From the NCBI GenBank assembly GCA_964017155.1, contig OZ024865.1, forward strand, positions 45,612,051 to 45,676,050: DNA of 64,000 nt, given 5' to 3'. Made by a program: the position numbers and the translations under genes. Within the stretch, counting starts at the first letter, position 1. Every line of letters starts with the position of its first letter. The notes under the pieces are model-generated. The model made no database searches. It saw nothing but the letters and a program-made list of their open reading frames with translations, and was not told the DNA's origin. This document shows, piece after piece, positions 34,513-46,800 of this stretch. Origin of the DNA: Oasisia sp. SBJ-2009. Its lineage: Eukaryota; Annelida; Polychaeta; Sabellida; Siboglinidae.

Positions 34513-35295
34513 CATCCTTTGTGCTATCGTCTTTATGCAGATGATACTCAAATTTATATATCTTTATCTATTCCAGAACATATTTCTTTACAACAACTCA
34601 GAGAAATTGTCTTAATGACAGTTTTACTGGATGACTTAAGAGTAAATTCTAGTTGAATGCTAACAAAACAAAATGTCTTACTGTTGACACGCAGAGGCAG
34701 AGCGAACAAAGACTAAAGAGTGTTTTTCATATACCCTTGCTTAATCAGCATGCTATGCCTGCAGTTTCCCCTTGCAATTAAGAGTATTTTATTGAAAATA
34801 AATTAATTTTTAGAGAATACTTTTATAAAATGATTTCCGACGTATTCGTCCATACTTGCTTCTTTCTTTTGCTAACACTAGTGTAACTGCGCTAGTAACT
34901 AGTAGATTAGACTATTACAATTTGCTTGATCATAACATTGTTACTAACGATATCACAAAACTACAACGTGTTCAACATTGCTTAGCAATGGTTGTGACCA
35001 GGTCTCCACGTTTTACACATTCTAAGCCGCTTGTGAAGTATCTGCATTGGCTTCCTGTCCGACATCGTAACACCTTTATGATCTGTACCATTACTTGCAC
35101 GGCACTTTTCCTGTAAGCATTATTTGCGTACTCCTGTGAGAAAACCTGTTTAGGTTCGATCAGCTAGTTCTGAGTTACTTTTGTCCTTATGGAATAAACT
35201 TCCTTCTAGTAAACAATCAGTTGAATATACTCAAAAATACCGCCTTCATTTAAAAATATACGTTTTCAGCATTGCCTATCTACCGTAGCTCCCTA
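34513..35295 (+). pseudogene. 5'-truncated, decayed L2-like LINE (RT and C-terminus)
   Basis: It starts at the RT active site (LYADDTQIYI, about 34530) and follows the element at 15240-18500 through ALVTSRLDY, KLQRVQHCLA and YLHWLPV to the end of the coding part near 35288. Several stops and frame breaks are present. The 5' end falls on the TATG array and the 3' end on a minisatellite. Confidence 0.88.
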
Positions 35296-36475
35296 GCTTC
35301 AGCACCACGCAGTTGTGTAACCGGGAATTTAACATCACGCTGTTTTCTGACTCAGAGCTTCACCATCGCGCTGTTTTCTGACTCAGAGCTTCAATATTAC
35401 GCTGTTTTCAAACTCAAACCGTCAACATCACGCTGTTTTCTGACTCAGAGTTTCAATATCACGCTGTTTTCTAACTCAAAACGTCAACATCACGCTGTTT
35501 TCTGACTCAGAGTTTCAATATCACGCTGTTTTCTAACTCAAAACGTCAACATCACGCTGTTTTCTGACTCAGAGTTTCAATATCACGCTGTTTTCTAACT
35601 CAAAACGTCAACATCACGCTGTTTTCTTACTCAGAACTTCAACATCACGCTGTTTTCTCGCTCAGAACTTCATATCACGCTGTTTTCTGACTCAGAGCTT
35701 CAGCATCACGCTGTTTGTCACTAAGAATTTCAATATCACGCTGTTTTCTAACTCAAAACGTCAACATCACGCTGTTTTCTGACTCAGAACTTCAACATCA
35801 CGCTGTTTTCTGACTCAGAACTTCATATCACGCTGTTTTCTGACTCAGAACTTCATATCACGCTGTTTTCTGAATCAGAACTTCAACATCACGCTGTTTT
35901 CTGACTCAGAACTTCATATCACGCTCTTTTCTGACTCAAAACTTCGGAATCACGCTCTTTTCTGACTCAAAACTTCATATCACGCTGTTTTCTGACTCAG
36001 AGCTTCAGCATCACGCTGTTTGTCACTAAGAATTTTAATATCACGCTGTTTTCTAACTCAAAACGTCAACATCACGCTGTTTTCTGACTCAGAACTTCAA
36101 CATCACGCTGTTTTCTGACTCAGAACTTCATATCACGCTGTTTTCTGACTCAGAACTTCATATCACGCTGTTTTCTGAATCAGAACTTCAACATCACGCT
36201 GTTTTCTGACTCAGAACTTCATATCACGCTCTTTTCTGACTCAAAACTTCAGAATCACGCTCTTTTCTGACTCAGAACTTCATATCACGCTGTTTTCTGA
36301 CTCAGAGCTTCAACGTCACGCTGTTTTCTGACTCAGAGCTTCAACGTCGCGCTGTTTTCTGACTCATAGCTTCAACATCCCGCTGTTTTCTGACTCAGAG
36401 CTTCAACTTCACGCTGTTTTCTGACTCAGAGCATCAACGCCACGCTGTTTTCTGACTCAGAGTTTCAGCATGTGC
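35296..36475. repeat. 27-30 bp minisatellite with a 305-bp higher-order repeat
   Basis: About 40 units of a motif like CACGCTGTTTTCTGACTCAG plus AACTTCA(ACAT). Two successive 305-bp blocks (about 35696-36000 and 36001-36305) share the same series of variant units, including the odd unit GCTGTTTGTCACTAAGAATTT, so a block of about 10 units was duplicated as one. Near 35440-35630 a dimer unit (TTTCAATATCA and AAACGTCAACATCA) repeats three times. Confidence 0.93.
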
Positions 36476-37118
36476 CATGTGTCACGCTGTCTCAAGTCGT
36501 GAGTAACCGCGACCCCATAATTACAGCTCGGGTCATATAATTTTTGCGATGTTCTACCTAGAATAATAGTGTAACTGGTAAATCACGTTCTCCAGTTTAT
36601 TCTAATTTGATTCAGAGATAAATAGCTACAACTGCACACACATATATCGGATGGTGATATGTTTTCAATGTTTGCCAAATTACAATAAATAATGCTATTA
36701 AATGAAGAATGTGATGCTACTGTTGTATGTCTAATGTATCACTTCTAACACATGTTTAATTGGTGCGTGCTTGTCGAGAAAAATAAACTTAATATTGAAA
36801 GATACGATAAAAAGGTATGCATTTCGGAATGTTATGCCTGAGGTAGATAGTTTTGATCACTTGCAAAATAGTCATATTTCTTGATTTAAAAAAGTCGATT
36901 TTTCATAGGGGTAACATATCAGCCTTCTTTCCTGTATTTTCTGCGTAACATTACATCGTACACTACGCGATAGGCAGGTGATCTTTCTGGTTATTTGTGA
37001 TAAGGGTAATCTAATTGTGCATTTTAAATATGACTTTGACGCCGCTGTTCGCTAGTGACTATATAGATCAATGCGCTAAAATGAATAACAAAGTCATGTT
37101 TGTATGATAGATATGCCC

Positions 37119-37124
37119 TTTATT
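37119..37124 (-). terminator. Candidate polyadenylation signal of the chitin-binding gene
   Basis: AATAAA on the minus strand, about 450 nt after the stop codon. The duplicated flank has the same TTTATT on the plus strand near 29583. Confidence 0.45.
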
Positions 37125-37576
37125 AATAATCGAGTTGAAGCTATAGTTCAAAGAAGAAATATGTTGATATACACATTACTGGATACACTTGACACTTTAC
37201 CTTTACATGGATTTTTGTCATAAAGAGTTTTTGAATTGCAACAAATACGACAAAAAGTACGTATAAATTCAGCTATTTGTATCACTTAGCGGAGTTTACT
37301 TTACAACCAACTCACGTGTGGGATACTTTAGTTCTAGTATTCATTCCGATAGTATACCCAAATTGTAGACGATACATCAAAACGTTAAAATGGCCTTAGA
37401 TGGGGTAGTATAAACGCTCTTCGGTACACGGCGAGGTAGCCAGGCCAGCTATTTCAGGAAGACATATTCACTGAGCATTTCGCTAATAATTGCTACCTTT
37501 GGTTGATTCTAGGAAGCGGAAACACAACGCCGATTACGATATTTGCGGGCAGTGACGTCGGTGATCTCGGCATTGC

Positions 37577-37878
37577 CTAACAAGACCACGCAACTTTGAG
37601 AGAACAAACGCCTGGGCGACGCATCAGGTAGATTGGATCAACATTCACGGAGAAAGTGAACGGAACAACACCCATTCGCTGGTAGAAGTTGTCTCCGGTG
37701 AATGTGTAACCACCACCGTCAGTGGAGGAGTACGACACGACGCCGGGCTTGATTTCAGCACACAGGGGTGTCGTAAAGTTCTCCGGGGACACGCCAACTC
37801 CGGTCTCGGAATTGTTGTAGTTGACGACAAGGGCCGGCCACCAGACAGGTTTCGTGAACACAGTGCGACCTTCTTCGA
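37577..37878 (-). CDS. Chitin-binding gene exon 5: C-terminus
   Basis: Acceptor GAACTTGCAG, phase 1; stop TAG at 37579-37577. It encodes a beta-rich segment with two tryptophans (WWPALVV), one N-x-S sequon (N215), PGVVSYS and FTFSVNVDP, ending in cysteine. Conservation of many of these motifs in the decayed copy at 29930-30234 shows that this exon was under coding constraint. Confidence 0.85.
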
Positions 37879-40800
37879 CTGCAAGTTCAAAGTTCGTAAT
37901 CACGAATCAGTGAATTATCAAACAACAAGCAAAACAAATAAGAACTGTCCTTACATATGTTTTACGATATGTCTTGTATCAGTGATTGAAAAGGATTGAA
38001 GTAGGATCAGCAAGTAGCACTATAGACAATATTTAAATTTGGTTAATATAATTTACTTCAGAAATAATATTTCGAAATATTCTGATGTATATTTCATTAA
38101 TGCAAGTTTGTATATGACTACATATATTGTCATGCTTCAAAATGCAACAACACAATCTTTGCAAATGACAACAGCGGGCGACTGGCTGTATGAATGAATC
38201 GGTGAGTGAGTGAGTGAGTGAGTTAATGAGTGACTGAATTATTATGCATGATTGAAGCAGTGAATGAGTGAGCGAAAGAGCGAATGAGCGAATAAATGAT
38301 GTCATCTCTTCTGTATTTATACTTACTATCCGATACATCATCGTCATCAACTAGCCCAAACCCGAACACTTCCGAGCTGGCGTTGGTCGTGATTTGGAAG
38401 CGGACGGACTTGATACAGGCCGGCGGTGTGAACTTGTAGAAGACTGCCGTGTCACAAGCCCCAGTCGCCGTCGGTGGCGCGATATCGAGCTCGGTTATTC
38501 CGGGCAGCATCTGCCACGTCGTGCCGTCGATGTAGTCCTCGCCCAGGTCACTGTCCTCCAGGTTCATGTAGAACCCGCCACCTGACGGACAAACAACCGA
38601 CCAACCATAACATTACAATGATCACTTGTACAATGCCATTGTATACTAGTGCGTGTGAGAGTGAGTGTGTGAGTGAGTGAGTGAGTGAGTGACTGGGTGA
38701 GTGTGTGTGTGTGTGTGTCTGTGTGTGTGTGTGTGTGTGTGCGTGTGTGGTTGTAGGTGTGTGTGTGTGTGCGTGTGGGTGTGCGTGTGCGTGTGCGTGT
38801 GGATGTGCGTTTGAGTGTGCGTTTGAGTGTGCGTTTGAGTGCGTTTGAGTGTGCGTTTGAGTGTGCGTTTGAGTGCGTTTGAGTGTGCGTTTGAGTGTGC
38901 GTGTGCGTGTGTGTGCGTGTGGGTGTGCGTGTGCGTGTGCGTGTGGATGTGCGTTTGAGTGTGCGTTTGAGTGCGTTTGAGTGTGCGTTTGAGTGTGCGT
39001 GTGCGTGTGTGTGCGTGTGGGTGTGCGTGTGCGTGTGCGTGTGGATGTGCGTTTGAGTGTGCGTTTGAGTGCGTTTGAGTGTGCGTTTGAGTGTGCGTTT
39101 GAGTGTGCGTTTGAGTGTGCGTTTGAGTGTGCGTTTGAGTGCGTGTGCGTGTGCGTGTGCGTGTGCGTGTGCGTGTGCGTGTGCGTGTGCGTGTGCGTGT
39201 GCGTGTGCGTGTGCGTGTGCGTGTGCGTGTGCGTGTGCGTGTGCGTGTGCGTGTGCGTGTGCGTGTGCGTGTGCGTGTGCGTGTGCGTGTGCGTGTGCGT
39301 GTGCGTGTGCGTGTGCGTGTGCGTGTGCGTGTGCGTGTGCGTGTGCGTGTGCGTGTGCGTGTGCGTGTGCGTGTGCGTGTGCGTGTGCGTGTGCGTGTGC
39401 GTGTGCGTGTGCGTGTGCGTGTGCGTGTGCGTGTGCGTGTGCGTGTGCGTGTGCGTGTGCGTGTGCGTGTGCGTGTGCGTGTGCGTGTGCGTGTGCGTGT
39501 GCGTGTGCGTGTGCGTGTGCGTGTGCGTGTGCGTGTGCGTGTGCGTGTGCGTGTGCGTGTGCGTGTGCGTGTGCGTGTGCGTGTGCGTGTGCGTGTGCGT
39601 GTGCGTGTGCGTGTGCGTGTGCGTGTGCGTGTGCGTGTGCGTGTGCGTGTGCGTGTGCGTGTGCGTGTGCGTGTGCGTGTGCGTGTGCGTGTGCGTGTGC
39701 GTGTGCGTGTGCGTGTGCGTGTGCGTGTGCGTGTGCGTGTGCGTGTGCGTGTGCGTGTGCGTGTGCGTGTGCGTGTGCGTGTGCGTGTGCGTGTGCGTTT
39801 TTAGGGTTTGTGGATATGTGAATGTGCATGTGTTATGTTGTATTGTATTATGTTGGGTTGTGTGTGCGTAAGTTAATGTGTGTTGTGGTGTATTGTGTTG
39901 TGTTGTGTTGCGTTGCGTTGCGTTGCGTTGCGTTGCGTTGCGTTGCGTTGCGTTGCGTTGCGTTGCGTTGCGTTGCGTTGCGTTGCGTTGCGTTGCGTTG
40001 CGTTGCGTTGCGTTGCGTTGCGTTGCGTTGCGTTGCGTTGCGTTGCGTTGCGTTGCGTTGCGTTGCGTTGCGTTGCGTTGCGTTGCGTTGCGTTGCGTTG
40101 CGTTGCGTTGCGTTGCGTTGCGTTGCGTTGCGTTGCGTTGCGTTGCGTTGCGTTGCGTTGCGTTGCGTTGCGTTGCGTTGCGTTGCGTTGCGTTGCGTTG
40201 CGTTGCGTTGCGTTGCGTTGCGTTGCGTTGCGTTGCGTTGCGTTGCGTTGCGTTGCGTTGCGTTGCGTTGCGTTGCGTTGCGTTGCGTTGCGTTGCGTTG
40301 CGTTGCGTTGCGTTGCGTTGCGTTGCGTTGCGTTGCGTTGCGTTGCGTTGCGTTGCGTTGCGTTGCGTTGCGTTGCGTTGCGTTGCGTTGCGTTGCGTTG
40401 CGTTGCGTTGCGTTGCGTTGCGTTGCGTTGCGTTGCGTTGCGTTGCGTTGCGTTGCGTTGCGTTGCGTTGCGTTGCGTTGCGTTGCGTTGCGTTGCGTTG
40501 CGTTGCGTTGCGTTGCGTTGCGTTGCGTTGCGTTGCGTTGCGTTGCGTTGCGTTGCGTTGCGTTGCGTTGCGTTGCGTTGCGTTGCGTTGCGTTGCGTTG
40601 CGTTGCGTTGCGTTGCGTTGCGTTGCGTTGCGTTGCGTTGCGTTGCGTTGCGTTGCGTTGCGTTGCGTTGCGTTGCGTTGCGTTGCGTTGCGTTGCGTTG
40701 CGTTGCGTTGCGTTGCGTTGCGTTGCGTTGCGCTGCGCTGCGCTGCGCTGCGCTGCGCTGCGTTGCGTTGCGTTGTGTTGTGTGTGTTGTGTATTTTGTG

Positions 40801-43800
40801 CGGCGTTTTGTGTTTTGTGTTGTTTGTTGTTAGTTGTTAGTTGTGTGTTGTTTGTTGTTTGTTGTTTGTTGTTTGTTGTTTGTTGTTTGTTGTTTGTTGT
40901 TTGTTGTTTGTTGTTTGTTGTTTGTTGTTTGTTGTTTGTTGTTTGTTGTTTGTTGTTTGTTGTTTGTTGTTTGTTGTTTGTTGTTTGTTGTTTGTTGTTT
41001 GTTGTTTGTTGTTTGTTGTTTGTTGTTTGTTGTTTGTTGTTTGTTGTTTGTTGTTTGTTGTTTGTTGTTTGTTGTTTGTTGTTTGTTGTTTGTTGTTTTT
41101 TGTTTTTTGTTTTTTGTTTGTTGTGTGTTGTGTGTTGTGTGTTGTGTGTTGTTTGTTGTTTGTTGTTTGTTGTTTGCTGTTTGTTGTTTGTTGTTTGTTG
41201 TTTGTTGTTTGTTGTTTGTTGTTTGTTGTTTGTTGTTTGTTGTTTGTTGTTTGTTGTTTGTTGTTTGTTGTTTGTTGTTTGTTGTTTGTTGTTTGTTGTA
41301 TGTTGTTTGTTGTTTGTTGTTTGTTGTTTGTTGTTTGTTGTTTGTTGTTTGTTGTTTGTTGTTTGTTGTTTGTTGTTTGTTGTTTGTTGTTTGTTGTGTG
41401 TTGTTTGTTGTTTGTTGTTTGTTGTTTGTTGTTTGTTGTTTGTTGTTTGTTGTTTGTTGTTTGTTGTTTGTTGTTTGTTGTTTGTTGTTTGTTGTTTGTT
41501 GTTTGTTGTTTGTTGTTTGTTGTTTGTTGTTTGTTGTTTGTTGTTTGTTGTTTGTTGTTTGTTGTTTGTTGTTTGTTGTTTGTTGTTTGTTGTTTGTTGT
41601 TTGTTGTTTGTTGTTTGTTGTTTGTTGTTTGTTGTTTGTTTGTTTTTTTTTGTTTTTTTGTTGTTTGTTTGTTGTTTGTTGTTTGTTTGTTGTTTGTGTG
41701 TTGTGTGTTGTGTGTTGTGTGTTGTGTGTTGTGTGTTGTGTGTTGTGTGTTGTGTGTTGTGTGTTGTGTGTTGTGTGTTGTGTGTTGTGTGTTGTGTGTT
41801 GTGTGTTGTGTGTTGTGTGTTGTTTGTTGCTTGTTGCTTGTTGCTTGTTGCTTGTTGCTTGTTGCTTGTTGCTTGTTGCTTGTTGCTTGTTGCTTGTTGC
41901 TTGTTGCTTGTTGCTTGTTGCTTTTTGCTTTTTGTTTGTTGTTTGTTGTTTGTTGTTCGTTGTTCGTTGTTCGTTGTTCGTTGTTCGTTGTTCGCTGTTC
42001 GCTGTTCGCTGTTCGCTGTTCGCTGTTCGCTGTTCGCTGTTCGCTGTTCGCTGTTCGCTGTTCGCTGTTCGCTGTTCGCTGTTCGCTGTTCGCTGTTCGC
42101 TGTTCGCTGTTCGCTGTTCGCTGTTCGCTGTTCGCTGTTCGCTGTTCGTTGTTCGTTGTTCGTTGTTCGTTGTTCGTTGTTCGTTGTTCGTTGTTCGTTG
42201 TTCGTTGTTCGTTGTTCGTTGTTCGTTGTTCGTTGTTCGTTGTTCGTTGTTCGTTGTTCGTTGTTCGTTGTTCGTTGTTCGTTGTTCGTTGTTCGTTGTT
42301 CGTTGTTCGTTGTTCGTTGTTCGTTGTTCGTTGTTCGTTGTTCGTTGTTCGTTGTTTGTTGTTTCTTGGGAGTGTGCGTGTGTGTGCTTCCATGTCCGCA
42401 GATTGGTGCGTGCCTGTGTGTATATGTACATATGTGCGTATGTGCGTGTGTGATCATGTCCGAATACGTATTCTACTCCGCCACTGAGTTTTGCCTTTTC
42501 AGCTGCACGCAGGATGCAAAGCTACAGTTTGCTATAACTAACGTTGCACGTGTCTCTTACTTGGGGGTGGTGGGGGACACGTTGTGCTCTTCCATGTACA
42601 TTGTTTTTTCTTGTCGTCCCACGCGAGATTAGCTGGGCACGGACGGTCTTTGTACGTGATTCCATTGCTGCACGTGACGTACATGTGACAGCTGGTGCAC
42701 GACTGGTAGTCGCCATTAGTATGGCCGACACAGGAAGTGATGCACTCAGTGACGGGCTGAGCGTCCCCTGTAAGAATGGAGACACTCCTCCGAATGACTT
42801 TGATAACCAAGAATACTTTATGGTTTTATTAATTCCTCGCAAGAAAATACCATTGATTCCTGAATGCCGCGTACAGCTGAACATATTACATTAAAATCAC
42901 ACAAATAGCGTCTCACAAACGTATATGTTTTAATGTACGTACATTAGACGTTGATCGTACGATATTTTAAGTAGAGATTCTACGAGGGTTTCAATTATTC
43001 TGTACTGATTATATGTTATGAGTTGCAACAACATCGTCAGACTGCACTGGACTGCGGAAGTCGGGGAAGATGACGTTGGGGACGAGAAGATGACGTTGGG
43101 GACGAGAAGACGACGTTGGGGACGAGAAGATGACGTTGGGGACGAGAAGATGACGTTGCGGACGAGAAGATGACGTTGGGGACGAGAAGATGACGTTGGG
43201 AACGAGAAGATGACGTTGAGGACGAGAAGCAAGTTCTGAGGAGATAAATTACACTACGAAAGTTCGAAGGCGGTGGCTGACCGTATTCTGGTATATACTG
43301 TGAAGTTTCAGATAAATCTTTTTTCTTTCATTTTTTATAATATATGCGTTTAGATCCGTTACAATTGAAGAATATATCATGATAAACGCAATGACGAATG
43401 GTATGGAAATGCGAATAAAGAAAACGTTTTCATAAAGAAAATGTACATGACGTGGTAACAGTAATATATCACTCTGAACTCGACAAACGCAACGTAATAA
43501 ATCCGTTTAGCGGCGCAAATAGAAAATTGTGTACATATTGGGAATCTCCAGGTGGCGACACTGTTAATTCATTTCCAATCAAATGCTTAAAGGGGACCGA
43601 AATGCCCGGATAACCATTGCCAAGACGTAAGAACATACCATACCAATTTTCGATTTTTTCCGAATAGCTTAATTAGTTGACTTTTATGTGCGAAATCAAT
43701 AATGTTGTGCCATATTGTGCCATATTATATCTGGTAGGCGTAATATGTATCAAGAGGTCGCTTGTAAGCATGCTTGAAATACAAAATGAATTGAAACTAA

Positions 43801-46800
43801 AACGATTTATATCCAAGGAAACAAGTTAAACGTTGTGCAAATGCATTTTAAACGACATATATACATCTGATGAACTATGCTTGCAATACACCAAACGCTG
43901 CATAAACTTGTTTTTGCGTAGAATTGTCAATTACTGATGTTATTCAGAAATAGCAAAATGTAAATCTACGTTGAAACCAAAAGCAACCTAAGAGGAATGT
44001 GTTGACACATAAGGTAGCGCCGTGCCTATCAAACCATAGCCACATATCCTATAAATGCTTGTGTTGGACAATATTTGCTGAAGCGTTTCAACCTCTTCCT
44101 CTTAACAGTGTTACCTGTGCCCTTATTATAATGTCCCGATGGTGTGTTAGGTCAGTGCATATTTACCTACCTGGACATACGTTAGTCTGGATCTCGGCGA
44201 CAGTGACGTCAGGGGAGTTGTCGATGACTGCGCAAACGAAAGAACACAATGACGATGGCAGTGCATAAAAGGCAACGACAAAACCAAGAACCTTACTAGG
44301 ATGGTGTTGCCATGCATACTTGCATGAGCACGCATACACAGTATTACCGCCGAAAATTGGACTGACACCGTGGCAGTCGTGAGGAAGTCCTTCACCACAG
44401 CGCTGAAACTGCCTGAAGCTCAAGCGAACGATATTCGCATTGAGCGTGCGCACCGAACGGGACCCAACTCCACCGGCCGGCCGAGGACCATCATCGTCAG
44501 ATTCGAGGCGTACAAGGACCGAGACTGCATCCTGCAAACCGCTCGCAAGGAGAAACCGCGTGGCGTCTTCGTGAACGAAGACTTATCACACCGCGTGGTG
44601 CAGAGGAGAAAAGAACTAATGGCAAAGTTGAGGGAAGCGCGTTCAAATGGCAAGATCGCGTACCTAGTGTACGATCGTCTCGTTGTGAAAGACCGTGCGG
44701 ACAGATCATGACTTCCTTCAAGAACAATCAGCGGGTAAAACTTTTTTTTTTCAAACAATGAACTCATTAATGTCAGTATATAATACCACACTCAGTGACT
44801 GTAACTACGTATTTCCTATTAATAGTGTCAGCGATGACGACAATGTATTTGGCAATAATAATGCTAGTGACAACTGTTGCACCAACATAAATATAGATTA
44901 TGGTTCTTCGTTGGATAATAACTTTGAATCTTTTCAGTATACGGAATATAGTAGCAGCGATTCCGATAGAGATTTAGATCCGGTAGATAACCTTTACAAC
45001 CGGGTATTGCCATCATGCAAATACTATGATGATCTACAATTTAACGTGATAACCAAAAACAATGCAAACGGACTATCAATAATACATTTTAATGCGCGTA
45101 GTCTCAATGCAAACTTTCATAGCATCATACATACTTTGCAAACACTTAACATAACTTTTGATATAATTGCAATATCAGAAACATGGACAGAATCAAATGT
45201 AACCACAGAATATGATTCACCACACTATCAGGTATTTCACAAGTCACGACATTACAAAAAAGGCGGAGGTGTTGCCTTATATGTAAATGACAGAATTGAC
45301 TGTACTCTTATTGAAAGCAAATCAGTTGTCGTTGAAAATATGTTTGAATGTGTTATGGTAGAATTGAATATGAGAAAGATGAAAAATGTAATTGTCAGTT
45401 GCATTTATAGAACTCCAGGAGCCAATGTAGGCGCTTTCTGTGAAGCCATAGACAATATTCTTAGTAATATTAAATCAAAAAAGACTATGTATATATGTGG
45501 GGATTTCAATATTGATAGCATAATACGCACAACTATGCAAGGACAATTTTAGATTATATGTACAGTTTTGGACTCTATGCTTTAATAACTAAGCCAAGTA
45601 GAATCACCGATATTACTGCTACACTCATAGATAATATTTTCACGAACGAATTGCAGTTTCAAGTAAATAGTGGCTTATTGATTACTGATATCAGTGATCA
45701 TCTACCGGTTTTTGCTATTTGCAGTAATCAATTTGTATGCACGTGTGCAACTCCTTCACAGTATAGAAGAATTATAAACACCAGTACAACTGATACACTT
45801 ATAGCTGAATTAAATCAACGTACTTGGCCAAATGTGACAGGCACAATAGATGTGAATTTGTCTTATAACAATTGTGTATGTGAACTTCAAGATCTATTGA
45901 ACAAACATTGCCCTGTAAAACGTGTTAAAAACACAGAAAATCGTTATTCATATCATCCATGGCTAACCAATGGACTAAAAAATGCACGCAAAAAGAAGAA
46001 TCGGCTATACAAAATGTTCCTGTCGTGTAGGACATTAGCCGCAGAAACCAGATATAAAACGTACAAAAATAAACTTACCTCAATACTTAGATTATCTAAG
46101 AAAACATACTATAGTATATTGTTACTTGCACACCGTAATAACATTGCAGAAACATGGACAATTCTGAGGACAGTAATTGGCAAACATCTTAAACATTCCA
46201 GCTACCCCAATTATTTCATTGTAGAAGGAAGCAAGGTTGATAACAAAACGGAGATAGCTAATGTATTTAATAATTATTTTACAACTATTGGACCTGATTT
46301 AGCGAATAACATAATAACACCCACTAATACATCTGTATATGATTACTTAACTTCTAGAAATAAGAAAAGTATGTTTCTTTCACCAATTGATGAATGTGAA
46401 GTCATATCTGTGTAAACGGTTGTAAAAGCAAAACATCCACTGACTGCGATGACATCGATTTTAGATTTATTAAAAGTGTAATTACATCTATTGTAAAGCC
46501 AATAACACATATATTTAACTTATCTTTTCAAACTGGAACTTTTCCTGAAAAAATGAAAATCGCCAAGGTCATACCACTTTTTAAGTCGGAAAGTAAAAAT
46601 GATTTCAATAATTATATACCTATTTCCATGCTCCCACAATTATCTAAAATCCTGGAAAAGCTATATAGTAACAGACTAAACACATTTACAAAAACGTGCG
46701 ACATATTGAATCCTTGTCAGTATGGGTTCAGGGGGGAAATGTCCACTACACATGCTCTTGTAAAAGTAGTGTCTGAAATTACAAATTCCTTAAATAAACG

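Noticed and set aside
33768..34656. Tyr/Met/Val/Cys and Thr/Tyr/Ile/His repeat frames
   Set aside because: (TATG)n array read in different frames.
39822..42632. Open frames of up to 936 codons on both strands across the G/T-rich arrays
   Set aside because: Pentamer and heptamer units without stop codons keep all frames open; composition is pure repeat and both strands are open equally.
42930..43232. A 100-codon minus-strand Ser/Arg/Pro frame
   Set aside because: It is the 20-bp minisatellite in an intron; no splice sites or homologous copy.
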